Below, one piece after another: positions 44,458 to 54,207 of a DNA stretch of 64,000 nucleotides (within the stretch, counting starts at the first letter, position 1; every line of letters begins with the position of its first letter). Position numbers and translations under genes: made by a program. The stretch comes from Rhizobium sp. (lineage in GTDB: Bacteria > Pseudomonadota > Alphaproteobacteria > Rhizobiales > Rhizobiaceae). The notes beneath the pieces were generated by a model, which was given only the letters and a program-made list of their open reading frames with translations, was not told the DNA's origin and searched no databases. Location: NCBI GenBank assembly GCA_002796995.1, contig PEKW01000003.1:1-64000 (forward strand), given 5' to 3'.

Positions 44458-47298
44458 ATGCTCGAAAAGACCTACGATTCCGCCGCCGTCGAACCGAAAA
44501 TCGCCAAGGCCTGGGAAGAGGCGGACGCGTTTCGCGCCGGCGCCAATGCCCAGCCAGGCGAGGATACGTTCACCATCGTCATCCCGCCGCCGAACGTCAC
44601 CGGTTCGCTGCACATGGGGCATGCGCTCAACAACACGCTGCAGGACATCATGATCCGCTTCGAGCGCATGCGCGGCAAGGACGTGCTGTGGCAGCCGGGC
44701 ATGGACCATGCCGGTATCGCCACCCAGATGGTCGTCGAGCGCAAGCTGATGGAAAGCCAGCAGCACCGGCGCGAGATGGGACGCGAGGCCTTCATCGAGA
44801 AGGTCTGGGAATGGAAGGACGAGTCGGGCGGCCTGATCTTCAACCAGCTGAAGCGTCTCGGCGCCTCCTGCGACTGGTCGCGTGAACGTTTCACCATGGA
44901 TGAGGGCCTGTCCGAGGCGGTACTCGAAGTCTTCGTCACGCTCTACAAGCAGGGCCTGATCTACAAGGACAAGCGGCTCGTCAACTGGGATCCGAAGCTC
45001 CTGACCGCGATCTCTGACCTTGAGGTCGAGCAGGTTGAGGTCAATGGCAATCTCTGGCATCTGCGTTATCCGCTGGAAGAGGGCGTGACCTACCAGCATC
45101 CGGTCGCCTTTGACGACGAGGGCAAGCCGACCGAATACGAGACACGCGACTATCTGGTCGTCGCCACCACGCGTCCCGAAACCATGCTCGGCGATACCGG
45201 CATTGCCGTTCATCCCGATGACGAGCGCTACAAGGCGATCGTCGGCAAGCATGTCATCCTGCCGATCGTCGGCCGCAAGATCCCGATCGTCGCCGACGAA
45301 TATCCGGACCCGACCGCCGGCACCGGCGCCGTCAAGATGACGCCGGCGCACGACTTCAACGACTTCGAGGTCGGCAAGCGGGCAGGGCTGCGCGCCATCA
45401 ACGTACTGACCATGGAAGGCCGGATCGCCATCGTCGGCGACGAGGATTTCCTCGAAGGCCTGTCGCCCAACCGCGAGCAGGAAATGGTCTGGAGCGAGCT
45501 CGAGGGCATGGACCGCTTTGCCGCGCGCAAGAAGATCGTCGAGATCCTCGAGGCCGAAGGCCTGGTCGACAAGATCGAACCGCACAAGCACATGGTGCCG
45601 CATGGCGACCGTGGCGGCGTGCCGATCGAGCCGCGGCTGACCGAGCAGTGGTATGTCGACGCCAAGACGCTGGCAAAGCCGGCGATCGACAGCGTTCGTG
45701 AAGGCCGCACCAAGTTCGTGCCGAAGAACTGGGAAAAGACCTATTTCGAATGGATGGAGAACATCCAGCCGTGGTGCGTCTCGCGCCAGCTGTGGTGGGG
45801 TCACCAGATCCCCGCCTGGTACGGTCCCGACGGCCAGGTCTTCGTCGAGAAGTCCGAGGAAGAGGCGCTCGACGCCGCCGTCCAGCATTATCTGGCGCAT
45901 GAAGGCCCGTGGAAGGCCTGGGTCCAGGAAAAGCTCGAGAACTTCGCGCCGGGCGAGATCCTGACGCGCGACGAGGACGTGCTCGACACCTGGTTCTCCT
46001 CGGCGCTCTGGCCCTTCTCGACGCTCGGCTGGCCGGGCGATACGCCGGAACTGGCGAAATACTATCCGACCGACGTTCTCGTCACCGGTTTCGACATCAT
46101 CTTCTTCTGGGTCGCCCGGATGATGATGATGGGCCTGCACTTCATGAAGGACGAGGCCGGCAATCCGGTCGAACCCTTCCACACCGTCTATGTGCATGCG
46201 CTGGTCCGCGACAAGAACGGCCAGAAGATGTCGAAGTCGAAGGGCAACGTCATCGATCCGCTGGAGCTGATCGACGAATACGGTGCCGACGCGCTGCGCT
46301 TCACGCTGGCCATCATGGCGGCGCAGGGCCGCGACGTGAAGCTCGACCCGGCCCGCATCGCCGGCTACCGCAATTTCGGCACCAAGCTGTGGAACGCCAC
46401 GCGTTTTGCCGAGATGAACGGGGTGAAGAGCGATCCGCATTTCCTGCCCGAGACGACGACGCTCGCCATCAACCGCTGGATCCTCACGGAACTGGCGCGC
46501 ACCGAACGCGACGTGACCGAAGCGATCGCCGGCTTCCGCTTCAACGAGGCGGCCGGCAGCCTTTACCGTTTCGTCTGGAACGGCTTCTGCGACTGGTATC
46601 TTGAGCTGCTGAAGCCTGTCTTCGCCGGCGAGGACGAAGCCGCCAAGACCGAGGCCCAGGCCTGCGCCGCCTATGTGCTGGACGAGACCTACAAGCTGCT
46701 GCATCCGTTCATGCCCTTCATGACGGAAGAGCTCTGGGCCCACACCGCGGGCGAGGGCAAGATGCGCGACACGCTGCTGTGCCATGCGGCCTGGCCGGCG
46801 CCGGACTTTGCCGACGAACTGGCGGCCGCCGACATCAACTGGCTGGTCGACCTGGTGTCGGGCATCCGTTCGGTCCGCTCCGAGATGAACGTGCCGCCGG
46901 GGGCCGTCGCCCCGCTGGTCGTGGTCGGCGCGAGCAGCGTCACGCGCGACAGGCTGGTCCATCACGAGGCGTCGATCAAGCGTCTGGCGCGCGTCGAGAG
47001 CATCACGCTCGCCGACGAGGCGCCGAAGGGTGCTGCCCAGATCGTCGTCGGCGAGGCGACCGCCTGCCTGCCGCTTGGCACGCTGATCGACCTCTCGGCC
47101 GAAAAGGCCCGCCTCGAAAAGGCGATCGCCAAGGTCGAGCAGGAAATGAGCCGCATCGCCGGCAAACTGGCCAACGAGAAGTTCGTGGCCAACGCCAATC
47201 CCGAGGTGGTTGCCGCCGAACGCGAGCGCTACCAGGAACTGGAACAGCAGAAGGCAAGCCTGGACACCGCGTTGAAGCGGGTCGTCGAGGCCGGCTGA
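44458..47298 (+). CDS. valS: Valyl-tRNA synthetase
   Basis: 946 residues, full length. It charges tRNA-Val and edits threonine. The HIGH motif is HMGH at residues 52-55 ([11 protein letters not shown]), the KMSKS motif ([10 protein letters not shown]) near residue 590, and the editing domain lies between about 200 and 350 ([17 protein letters not shown]). The C-terminal coiled-coil arm ([19 protein letters not shown]) is intact to the end. Start at 44458 because [21 protein letters not shown] is the normal N-terminus; the ribosome-binding site is weak. Between popZ and a FadL-like gene. Confidence 0.98.
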   Translation: MLEKTYDSAAVEPKIAKAWEEADAFRAGANAQPGEDTFTIVIPPPNVTGSLHMGHALNNTLQDIMIRFERMRGKDVLWQPGMDHAGIATQMVVERKLMESQQHRREMGREAFIEKVWEWKDESGGLIFNQLKRLGASCDWSRERFTMDEGLSEAVLEVFVTLYKQGLIYKDKRLVNWDPKLLTAISDLEVEQVEVNGNLWHLRYPLEEGVTYQHPVAFDDEGKPTEYETRDYLVVATTRPETMLGDTGIAVHPDDERYKAIVGKHVILPIVGRKIPIVADEYPDPTAGTGAVKMTPAHDFNDFEVGKRAGLRAINVLTMEGRIAIVGDEDFLEGLSPNREQEMVWSELEGMDRFAARKKIVEILEAEGLVDKIEPHKHMVPHGDRGGVPIEPRLTEQWYVDAKTLAKPAIDSVREGRTKFVPKNWEKTYFEWMENIQPWCVSRQLWWGHQIPAWYGPDGQVFVEKSEEEALDAAVQHYLAHEGPWKAWVQEKLENFAPGEILTRDEDVLDTWFSSALWPFSTLGWPGDTPELAKYYPTDVLVTGFDIIFFWVARMMMMGLHFMKDEAGNPVEPFHTVYVHALVRDKNGQKMSKSKGNVIDPLELIDEYGADALRFTLAIMAAQGRDVKLDPARIAGYRNFGTKLWNATRFAEMNGVKSDPHFLPETTTLAINRWILTELARTERDVTEAIAGFRFNEAAGSLYRFVWNGFCDWYLELLKPVFAGEDEAAKTEAQACAAYVLDETYKLLHPFMPFMTEELWAHTAGEGKMRDTLLCHAAWPAPDFADELAAADINWLVDLVSGIRSVRSEMNVPPGAVAPLVVVGASSVTRDRLVHHEASIKRLARVESITLADEAPKGAAQIVVGEATACLPLGTLIDLSAEKARLEKAIAKVEQEMSRIAGKLANEKFVANANPEVVAAERERYQELEQQKASLDTALKRVVEAG

Positions 47299-47736
47299 AC
47301 CAAACCGGGCGGCGGTCACCGGCCGCCGCCCCCCTCCACCTGCGTCGGCGCGGGTGATTCCCGGTGCGGGGCACCGATTCCCTTCCTTTCAGCACTGTGA
47401 TCGACCGGGGTTTTGATCGCCCCGGAGCGGCTTTTGGCGCTTCCAAGGGGCCGAATACACCTGCGCGGGTGATTGTGACGAAGCACACACAAATTGATAT
47501 TTGTGGCAGTCCTGCAACGCAGTGAACGGGAATTGGAATTTTGTTCCCAAAGATAACGCCGGTGAGGCGTTGAGTGGAAAAACAATCCGGAAAACGGCGC
47601 ATCTTACGTGCGCGTAAGAGCGTTTACGTAAAAATTGATACACATCCCCGTGATTGGGGGTGGCGTCGCAAGATTGTCATTCCGCGCGGCGCAGCTACAC
47701 TGCAAATCAGTGTTTTGCCAGAAATTGGGGAGAGAG
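47299..47736. other. Intergenic region upstream of the FadL-like gene
   Basis: About 440 bases without a convincing gene. A GC-rich hairpin GGGCGGCGG / CCGCCGCCC (47307-47331) follows valS without a T-run. Further on come two related palindromes at 47603-47632. The 3' part, from about 47480, is AT-richer and probably holds the fadL promoter. Confidence 0.6.
47603..47632. promoter_or_regulatory. Two TTACG-type palindromes upstream of the FadL-like gene
   Basis: CTTACG-TGCG-CGTAAG (47603-47618) and TTTACGTAAA (47623-47632) share a TTACG..CGTAA core and are centred 17 bp apart. Candidate operator; the regulator is unknown. Confidence 0.45.
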
Positions 47737-48894
47737 ATGGCAATGTATCTCAAAAAGACGGCTATTCTGTGTTTGCTCGGCGTCAGCGCGCTGGCTACGT
47801 CTGCGCATGCAGGCGGCTTCAGCCGAGGTGAAGCCGACACGGACATCCTTTATGAGGATGGCGACTACGTGATGCGGGGTGGCATGGTCTACGTCTCGCC
47901 GCGGCGCGAGTTTGCGACGATCAACGGCGCGGACGCCACGGACGATCACTACTCGCAGGCTTACTGGATTCCCAGCATCGCAGCGAAGTTCAAGGCAAGC
48001 GACAACTTCGCCTGCGCCTTCACCTATACGCAGCCCTTCGGTGCTGACGCCGACTACGGTGTGCAGGCCCAGACGGCGAGCCTGCTGGCCGGTGGTTCGG
48101 GCGCGAGCCACAAGGACTTCATCACCAACGAATACGGCGCGACCTGCGACGTGAGCATGCAGGCCGGCAAGGGCCGCGTCCACCTTCTCGGCGGCGTGTT
48201 CCTGCAGGACTTCGAATACACCGCGAACGCCTATGCCGGCGACCTGCATCTGCAGGACCGTTCGGCTTACGGCTATCGCTTCGGGATCGGCTACGACATC
48301 CCGGAATATGCTATGCGCGCTCAGTTGATGTATCGCTCTGCCGTCGAGCACGACGCCGACGACGGTTCGTTCGACTGGAATCCGGCCGTCGCACCCTTCG
48401 GCATGCAGGACGCCTTCGGCAGCGGCACGCTGCCGCAGTCCGTCAAGCTCTCCTTGCAGACGGGCGTAGCTCCGGGCTGGATGGTCTACGGCTCGGTCAA
48501 GTGGACCGACTGGAGCGTGATGGACTCGCTCAACTACAGCATCGGCAATCCGCTGGCCCCGGGCGGCTATCTGCCGCAGGAAGACGTCTACAACTGGAAG
48601 GACGGCTGGACGATCAATGCAGGCGTGGCCCACGCCTTCAACGAAAAGATCGCCGGTACGGCCAGCGTCACGTGGGATAGCGGTGTCGGCACCGGCGCCG
48701 ACATCTACAGCGACACCTGGACCTTCGGCGCTGGCGTTTCCGTCAAGGCCGGCCCTGGCGAACTGCGCTTCGGCGGCGCCGTCAGCTATCTGACCGAAGG
48801 CAGCCAGTCGACCGCGGACGACGCCGTCTACAACGCAACGGCTGATGGCGACTGGGCCTATGCCATTTCGGCGAACTACCGCATCACCTTCTGA
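47737..48894 (+). CDS. OmpP1/FadL-family outer-membrane transporter
   Basis: 385 residues. Signal peptide YLKKTAILCLLGVSALATSAHA, then a barrel ending in the terminal phenylalanine SANYRITF. The family block near the start (GGFSRGEADTDILYEDGDYV) and the interior WDSGVGTG and YSIGNPLAP fit OmpP1/FadL proteins, which take up long-chain fatty acids or other hydrophobic compounds. GGGGAGAG directly precedes the ATG at 47737, although the frame is open further upstream. A perfect palindromic terminator follows. Confidence 0.85.
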   Translation: MAMYLKKTAILCLLGVSALATSAHAGGFSRGEADTDILYEDGDYVMRGGMVYVSPRREFATINGADATDDHYSQAYWIPSIAAKFKASDNFACAFTYTQPFGADADYGVQAQTASLLAGGSGASHKDFITNEYGATCDVSMQAGKGRVHLLGGVFLQDFEYTANAYAGDLHLQDRSAYGYRFGIGYDIPEYAMRAQLMYRSAVEHDADDGSFDWNPAVAPFGMQDAFGSGTLPQSVKLSLQTGVAPGWMVYGSVKWTDWSVMDSLNYSIGNPLAPGGYLPQEDVYNWKDGWTINAGVAHAFNEKIAGTASVTWDSGVGTGADIYSDTWTFGAGVSVKAGPGELRFGGAVSYLTEGSQSTADDAVYNATADGDWAYAISANYRITF

Positions 48895-49439
48895 GATCGA
48901 CCGATCGAAGAGACTTTACGAGGGAGCCCGGCATGCCGGGCTCCTTTCGTTTTGGGTGAGAGCTGCTCGCGAAAATGTGACGGATTTGCAACAGAAATTG
49001 AATCCTCGCTGGCACCATGCCCAGCGGCCAATTTTGTCCATTTCCCGCCACAAACGAAGCGCAGCGATCATTGCATGAAATGTAGGGTGTGGTTTCGAGT
49101 AGGCGTGGCGTGAGTGGGCATGGGGCAGGTCGTCGGGAATTATCTCCAGAAATCAACCGCAACGGGCGTGCCCGCACTTTCGAGGGTGCCGAACGGTGCG
49201 TCCGGCGGCGCGAAATCGGCAGTAGTCGCAGTCTTGCCCGAAAGCTCTCCTAGGCTCTTTTTAGTTGCCGCTCATGAAGAGATTGCCCTCGGCAAGACGA
49301 AGGGCACCCGATCGTGGCGAAGCGATGAACCGGTTATTCACGGTTTCGCGCTCAAATGTCTTACAGGCAGGGCTATGCCGTCTGTGTCGAACGGATGGAT
49401 CGGCTGATGTCTGCGGTGTTGTGGAAGAAATACGGAATT
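48895..49439. other. Intergenic region upstream of exoR
   Basis: About 545 bases. After the FadL terminator there is no convincing gene; short open frames on both strands have no recognisable features. It probably contains the exoR promoter and a long leader. I could not pick out a specific ChvI site. Confidence 0.6.
48923..48951 (+). terminator. Terminator after the FadL-like gene
   Basis: Perfect 22-bp palindrome GGAGCCCGGCATGCCGGGCTCC followed by TTTCGTTTT. Confidence 0.88.
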
Positions 49440-50234
49440 ATGCAGACAACAGACTGGAAGTCTCCGGCGACATTGCTTCTCTCCGCGTTCCTGCTCGTCA
49501 TGACGGGCACCGCCGGACACGCCTTCGATATCAATTCGGGCGTGAGCAAGGAATCCGGCCCCTTCGATCTCTTCAAGTTTGGCTTCAAGGCCTACAAGAA
49601 CGGTCAGAAGCAGGATGCCGTCGAGGCCTACCGCTATGCCGCCGAGAAGGGCCATACTGGTTCGCGCTGGGCGCTCGCCAACATGTATGCCGACGGCGAC
49701 GGCGTGGTCGAGGATGATTTCGAGGCCTTCAAGATCTATGCCGAGATCGCCAGCCAGGGCGTCGAGCCCGGCTCCGAGGATACCGGATTCTTCGTCAACG
49801 CACTGCTGTCGCTCGCCCGCTACTACCGCCAGGGCATTCCCGGCAGCCCGGTGGCCAGCGACCTGACCCAGGCCCGCCAGCTCTATTTCCAGGCCGCCTC
49901 GACCTTCGGCGTGCCGGAAGCGCAGTTCCAGCTGGCGCGCATGATCCTGGCCGGCGAGGGCGGCAAGAGTAATGTCCAGCAGGCCAAGAAATGGCTCAAT
50001 CTGGCCCGCAAGAGCGGCCATCCCGGCGCCATGTCGGTTTTCGGCAACGTGCTCTTCCAGGAAGGGCAGACCGTGCGCGGGCTCGCCTTCCTGACGGCGG
50101 CGCTGGACAATTGTCCGCCCAAGGATTGCGGCTGGATGCAGGAGCTGCAGGAGCAGGCCTTCTCGATCGCCAACGAGGAAGACCGCCGCGTGGCGGTGGC
50201 GCTGGCACCCCAGGTCTACAGCCAGACCGAATGA
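49440..50234 (+). CDS. exoR: Exopolysaccharide negative regulator ExoR (Sel1 repeats)
   Basis: 264 residues, close to S. meliloti ExoR (268). Signal peptide LLLSAFLLVMTGTAGHAF; the mature start FDINSGVSKESGPFDLFKFG and the block EKGHTGSRWALANMYADGDG match ExoR as I know it. Several Sel1/TPR-like helical repeats follow (AQFQLARMILAGEGG, NVQQAKKWLNLARKSGHPGA). ExoR is periplasmic and inhibits the ExoS/ChvI two-component system; its proteolysis turns on succinoglycan and turns off motility. ExoS and ChvI are not in the window. Start chosen at MQTTDW, just before the signal peptide; an in-frame ATG lies upstream. Confidence 0.93.
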   Translation: MQTTDWKSPATLLLSAFLLVMTGTAGHAFDINSGVSKESGPFDLFKFGFKAYKNGQKQDAVEAYRYAAEKGHTGSRWALANMYADGDGVVEDDFEAFKIYAEIASQGVEPGSEDTGFFVNALLSLARYYRQGIPGSPVASDLTQARQLYFQAASTFGVPEAQFQLARMILAGEGGKSNVQQAKKWLNLARKSGHPGAMSVFGNVLFQEGQTVRGLAFLTAALDNCPPKDCGWMQELQEQAFSIANEEDRRVAVALAPQVYSQTE

Positions 50235-50272
50235 CGAAAGACCGGCGAGACGCCGGACTTCCGGGAAACGAT

Positions 50273-50301
50273 GAAGGCGCCGCTTGGGCGCCTTCGGCAT
50301 T
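50273..50301 (+). terminator. Hairpin after exoR
   Basis: Stem GAAGGCGCC / GGCGCCTTC with loop GCTTG, then GGCATTTTC; the T-run is short, so termination is likely but not certain. It lies between exoR and a converging gene. Confidence 0.65.
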
Positions 50302-50313
50302 TTCGGCGGTTCG

Positions 50314-50961
50314 TCAGGCGGCGCTGCCGGCCGTCGTGGCCGGCCAAGTCACATAGACATAGGTGCCGTCGACCGTCAGCAGGCTGGCACTTTCTCCGCT
50401 CGCCTTGTCGATATGCGCGCCGGCCTTGGTCAGCTCGTAGCCGCCGCTCTTGTCGCGGCTGAGCTGGGTCTTCAGGAAGCTGGACCAGTCGGTGCGGCTG
50501 GTCTGTTCGCCGGTCCGGTCGGCCTTGTCGTCCGCGGCATCCCAGGCCTTGATCTTGCGACCGTTGAGGGCGTCGGTGACGGTGAGCGTGCCGGCCTCGA
50601 GCGCCGCCAGCATTTCCTTCGCCTTCAGCGCCCCGTCGCCCGAGCTCTTCATTTCCTCGAGCCTGGCCTTCAGGCCCTTCATGAAGGAGGCGGTCTGGAT
50701 GTCGTCCGAGATCGGCGCCTCCTCTTCGGTGCTGTCGTCCGCACCGCCGGCGGCGCCGATCGCGCGCAGCAGGCTGGTGTCATAGGTCTCGCTGTCGGAG
50801 CCGTCGTCCTGGCCGTAGTCGCGCATCAGGCCGTTGAGGGCCGAGGCGTAGTAGTCGTCATTGCCGCTGGAGCTGCCGCCGCTGGCCTGTTTTTCCTCCT
50901 TCAGGACCCGGAGGAAGATCTGGGTGCTGGCAAGCTGAGCCGAATTGATAGATGAAACCAT
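50314..50961 (-). CDS. Conserved hypothetical protein, 215 aa
   Basis: No signal peptide or membrane segment. N-terminal MVSSINSAQLASTQIFLRVL helix is followed by an acidic, Ser/Gly-rich region and a helical middle (SFMKGLKARLEEMKSSGDGALKAKEML). The end (TYVYVTWPATTAGSAA) is unusual. I do not recognise the family. AGGGAT... is weak as a ribosome-binding site; minus-strand CGGGATATTTCA precedes the ATG. Converges with exoR. Confidence 0.65.
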   Translation of the reverse strand: MVSSINSAQLASTQIFLRVLKEEKQASGGSSSGNDDYYASALNGLMRDYGQDDGSDSETYDTSLLRAIGAAGGADDSTEEEAPISDDIQTASFMKGLKARLEEMKSSGDGALKAKEMLAALEAGTLTVTDALNGRKIKAWDAADDKADRTGEQTSRTDWSSFLKTQLSRDKSGGYELTKAGAHIDKASGESASLLTVDGTYVYVTWPATTAGSAA

Positions 50962-51143
50962 TGAAATATCCCGCGTTATCCGTCGCCGGCGGGATGAAGG
51001 CAGGACAGAAATGTCCGCCGTTCGGCCTAAAGGCCGCTCCCGCTAAGGCATACACCGACAACTAGTCTCGGCGGCTTGCTCAGACCTTGCCGTGCTCAGG
51101 CAGGCATGGCGTGCGGGTTACTTTTGGGGGGCTCGCGTGCCGC

Positions 51144-51929
51144 TCAGAAGGCGAAGACGGCGGCGACCGGCACGTGGTCGGACGGTTTTTCCCAGCTGCG
51201 CACATGCTTTTCGATCGACGCCGACAGCAGGCGGTCGCTGGCCTCCGGCGACAGCATCAGATGGTCGATGCGGATGCCGTTGTTCTTCTGCCAGGCACCG
51301 GCCTGGTAATCCCAGAAGGTGTAAAGCAGCGGGTCGTCGCTGGTGGCGCGCACGGCATCGGTCAGGCCGAGATTTTCCAGCCGGCGGAACGACTGGCGGG
51401 TCTTCGGCAGGAAGAGGGCGTCGCCTTCCCACAGCCGTGGATCGCGGCAGTCGTACGGTTCGGGAATGACGTTGTAGTCGCCGGCGAGGATCAGCGGTTC
51501 TTCGAGTGCAAGTCGGCTCTCGGTGAAGGCTTTCAGCCGTTCCATCCAGGCGAGCTTGTAGGAGTACTTGACCGGATCGTCCGGCGGGTTGCCGTTCGGC
51601 AGGTAGAGCGAGCAGATGCGCACCACGCCGCGCTCGACGGAAAACACGGCCTCGATGAAGCGCGCCTGTTCGTCGCCATCGTCGCCCGGCAGGCCGCGGT
51701 TGACCTCGTCGGGCTTGGCCTTTGACAGGATCGCCACACCGTTGAAGCCCTTCTGGCCGTGCGTCTCGACATGGTAGCCGAGCGCCTCGATCTCCAGCCG
51801 CGGAAAGCCTTCGTCGACGGATTTGATTTCCTGCAGGCACACCACGTCCGGTGCCGAGCTCTTCAGCCATTCGCAGAGATTGGCGATGCGTGCCTTGACG
51901 CCATTGATGTTCCAGGTCGCGATCTTCAT
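51144..51929 (-). CDS. xthA: Exodeoxyribonuclease III (AP endonuclease)
   Basis: 261 residues, normal XthA length. It cleaves DNA at abasic sites and removes 3' blocks in base-excision repair. Metal and catalytic residues are in MKIATWNINGVKAR, CLQEIKSVDE (Glu34), LILAGDYNVIPE and the final SDHVPVAAVFAF. Of two in-frame ATGs nine bases apart, the inner one at 51929 is preferred because AAGGG lies eight bases upstream of it and is too close to the outer. Divergent from the NCS2 permease gene. Confidence 0.95.
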   Translation of the reverse strand: MKIATWNINGVKARIANLCEWLKSSAPDVVCLQEIKSVDEGFPRLEIEALGYHVETHGQKGFNGVAILSKAKPDEVNRGLPGDDGDEQARFIEAVFSVERGVVRICSLYLPNGNPPDDPVKYSYKLAWMERLKAFTESRLALEEPLILAGDYNVIPEPYDCRDPRLWEGDALFLPKTRQSFRRLENLGLTDAVRATSDDPLLYTFWDYQAGAWQKNNGIRIDHLMLSPEASDRLLSASIEKHVRSWEKPSDHVPVAAVFAF

Positions 51930-51959
51930 GGCATCCATCCCTTCGTCTTGCCTCTACAT

Positions 51960-51991
51960 AGCCGATGGAGCGGATTTTGCCATCGGCTTTT
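51960..51991 (+). promoter_or_regulatory. Terminator-like hairpin in the leader upstream of the purine permease
   Basis: Perfect 9-bp stem AGCCGATGG / CCATCGGCT with an 11-base loop, followed by TTTT on the plus strand. It lies about 115 bp before the permease start and 30 bp from the divergent xthA start. It could be an attenuator, or simply a symmetric site. Confidence 0.4.
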
Positions 51992-52071
51992 GCGGCCTTT
52001 TCGTCCGGGGCGCTTTGACAACTCATGGTTTTGCGCATCATTCTTTCGAAGTGGGCCTGTTGGGGAGGGCG

Positions 52072-52097
52072 GGTCCGCGCATCAAAAAAAGGGGACC
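52072..52097 (+). promoter_or_regulatory. Hairpin that would cover the permease ribosome-binding site
   Basis: GGTCC (52072-52076) can pair with GGACC (52093-52097). The latter overlaps the Shine-Dalgarno GGGGA (52091-52095) of the permease gene, so the pairing would block translation. Confidence 0.35.
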
Positions 52098-52103
52098 AGC
52101 TCA

Positions 52104-53606
52104 ATGTCTGAAAATTCGACCAAGATCCACCCGGTCGACGAGGTGCTGCCGCTGTCGCGGCTTGCCGCACTCGGCCTGCAGCATGTTCTCGTCATGTATG
52201 CGGGGGCGATTGCCGTCCCGCTCATCGTCGGACGCGCGCTCAAGCTGCCACCGGAAGACGTCGCCTTCCTGATCTCCGCCGATCTTTTCGCCTGCGGGAT
52301 CGTCACGCTGATCCAGTCGTTCGGCCTCACCCAGTGGTTCGGGATCCGGCTGCCCGTCATGATGGGCGTGACCTTCGCCTCGGTCGGTCCCATGGTTTCC
52401 ATGGCCAACGTCACCGGCGGACCGGACGGGGCACGCCTGATCTTCGGCTCGATCATCGGCGCCGGCCTTGTCGGCATTCTGATCGCGCCGCTGGTCAGCC
52501 GCCTGCTGCGATTCTTTCCGCCCGTGGTGACCGGCACGATCATTCTCGTGATCGGCGTGTCGCTGATGCGCATCGGCATCAGCTGGATCTTCGGCAATCC
52601 CGTCGGGCCGACGGCGCCGAGCATTCTCGACCCGGCCCATGCCAAGTGGCTCGAGGATGTGAAGGCGCTGGCCGCGACGGGGGCGGGGGGGATTCCCGAG
52701 ATTCCGGCCAAGCTCGCGCTCGCACCGAGCGTGCCGAACGCGGCCTATGCGCCGCTTTCGGGCATCGCAGTCTCGGCGATCGTTCTTGTGTCGATCCTGC
52801 TCATCGCCCGGTTTGCCAAGGGTTTCGTCGCCAACATCTCGGTTCTCCTCGGCATTGTCATTGGCGGGATCGTCGCGGCTGCCGCAGGCATGATGCATTT
52901 CGACAAGGTGGCGAGTGCCGCCTGGTTCGCACCGATCATGCCCTTCCATTTCGGTGTGCCGGTCTTCGATCCGGTCCTGATCGTCACCATGACGATCGTC
53001 ATGGTGGTGGTGATGATCGAGTCGACCGGCATGTTCCTGGCGCTCGGGGACATGACGGGCAAGACCGTCACGCGGCCGATGCTGGCCGCCGGCCTGCGCA
53101 CCGATGGCCTCGGCACCCTGATCGGCGGGATCTTCAACACGTTCCCCTATACAAGCTTCTCGCAGAATGTCGGCCTGGTCGGCGTGACCGGCGTGCGCTC
53201 GCGCTTCGTCTGCGTGGTCGGCGGGGTCATTCTTGTGGTGCTGGGCCTGCTGCCGAAAATGGCCGCCCTCGTCGAATCGCTGCCGACGGTGGTTCTCGGC
53301 GGGGCCGGCCTTGTCATGTTCGGCATGGTCGCGGCAACCGGCATCCGCATTCTCTCCTCCGTCGACTTCAAGTCGACCCGCAACAATCTCTTCATTGTCG
53401 CGGTGTCGATCGGTTTCGGGATGATTCCGCTGGTTGCGCCGAACTTCAAGCAATGGATGCCGCACGCCATCCATCCGCTGATCGACTCCGGCATCCTGCT
53501 GGCCTCGATCGCGGCGGTGCTGCTCAACATCTTCTTCAACGGGGCCTCGATGACCTCGGATGCGGAGGTCCGTGAAGCGGCACTGGCTGCCGATGGCGGT
53601 CACTGA
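52104..53606 (+). CDS. NCS2-family xanthine/uracil permease
   Basis: 500 residues. An inner-membrane proton symporter of the NCS2 family, with about 12-14 hydrophobic segments. The family signature QNVGLVGVTGVRSRF lies near residues 353-367 and the substrate Glu region VMIESTGMFLALGD near residue 300; GRALKLPPEDVAFLI near the N-terminus is typical of xanthine/urate-type permeases. Uracil cannot be excluded. Preceded by a leader with two candidate hairpins; divergent from xthA. Gpt at 10238 could use imported xanthine. Confidence 0.92.
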   Translation: MSENSTKIHPVDEVLPLSRLAALGLQHVLVMYAGAIAVPLIVGRALKLPPEDVAFLISADLFACGIVTLIQSFGLTQWFGIRLPVMMGVTFASVGPMVSMANVTGGPDGARLIFGSIIGAGLVGILIAPLVSRLLRFFPPVVTGTIILVIGVSLMRIGISWIFGNPVGPTAPSILDPAHAKWLEDVKALAATGAGGIPEIPAKLALAPSVPNAAYAPLSGIAVSAIVLVSILLIARFAKGFVANISVLLGIVIGGIVAAAAGMMHFDKVASAAWFAPIMPFHFGVPVFDPVLIVTMTIVMVVVMIESTGMFLALGDMTGKTVTRPMLAAGLRTDGLGTLIGGIFNTFPYTSFSQNVGLVGVTGVRSRFVCVVGGVILVVLGLLPKMAALVESLPTVVLGGAGLVMFGMVAATGIRILSSVDFKSTRNNLFIVAVSIGFGMIPLVAPNFKQWMPHAIHPLIDSGILLASIAAVLLNIFFNGASMTSDAEVREAALAADGGH

Positions 53607-53670
53607 AGACGAAACGGCCGGTCCGGGCGCTTGCCTGGACCGGCCGGCTGAACAGGCGGGCGCGGCGTTC

Positions 53671-54003
53671 TCAGACGGAGAAACTGGTGCCGCAGCCGCA
53701 GCTTGCGACCGCATTCGGATTGTTGATCTGGAAGGACTGGCCGAGCAGGTTGTCGACGAAATCGATCTCCGAGCCGGCCATGTAGACCAGCGACATCGGG
53801 TCGATCAGCAGGGTGGCGCCGTCGCGGCTCACCACCAGGTCGTCGGATTGCGGCCCCTGGTCGAGGTCGAACTTGTAGGAAAAGCCCGAACAGCCGCCGC
53901 CTTCGACGGTGACGCGCAGGGCGCTCTTGTCGGTTTCGCTGGAAACGATCTGGGCGATTCGCTTCGCCGCGGCTTCGGAAAGGGTGACGGTCTCGGTGCT
54001 CAT
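53671..54003 (-). CDS. erpA: Iron-sulfur cluster insertion protein (ErpA/IscA type)
   Basis: 110 residues. An A-type carrier delivering 4Fe-4S clusters to target proteins. The three conserved cysteines are present: VEGGGCSGFSYKF near residue 43 and ASCGCGTSF at the end. AGGAGG five bases before the ATG gives the start at 54003. Divergent from dgt, its usual neighbour in rhizobia. Confidence 0.94.
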   Translation of the reverse strand: MSTETVTLSEAAAKRIAQIVSSETDKSALRVTVEGGGCSGFSYKFDLDQGPQSDDLVVSRDGATLLIDPMSLVYMAGSEIDFVDNLLGQSFQINNPNAVASCGCGTSFSV

Positions 54004-54207
54004 CTTGCCTCCTGACGGGTTCAAGGCCCGTGGAAAACTTCTGTAACGCCAGAAAATTCAACGTTCTGACACGTATTGGCGATAGATCGCCGTGGATATT
54101 GCCGGATGCCGGCCGCGCTCATGTTATAAGAGGCAAACCTTGCGGCATCCTTCGCTATAGGTATGAAGGCGAACCGGTGGCGTCAATGGGGAGCGGACAG
54201 GCGCGAA

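Noticed and set aside
44419..47319. Minus-strand open frame of about 966 codons opposite valS
   Set aside because: Shadow of valS codon structure with no domain and no plausible start signals.
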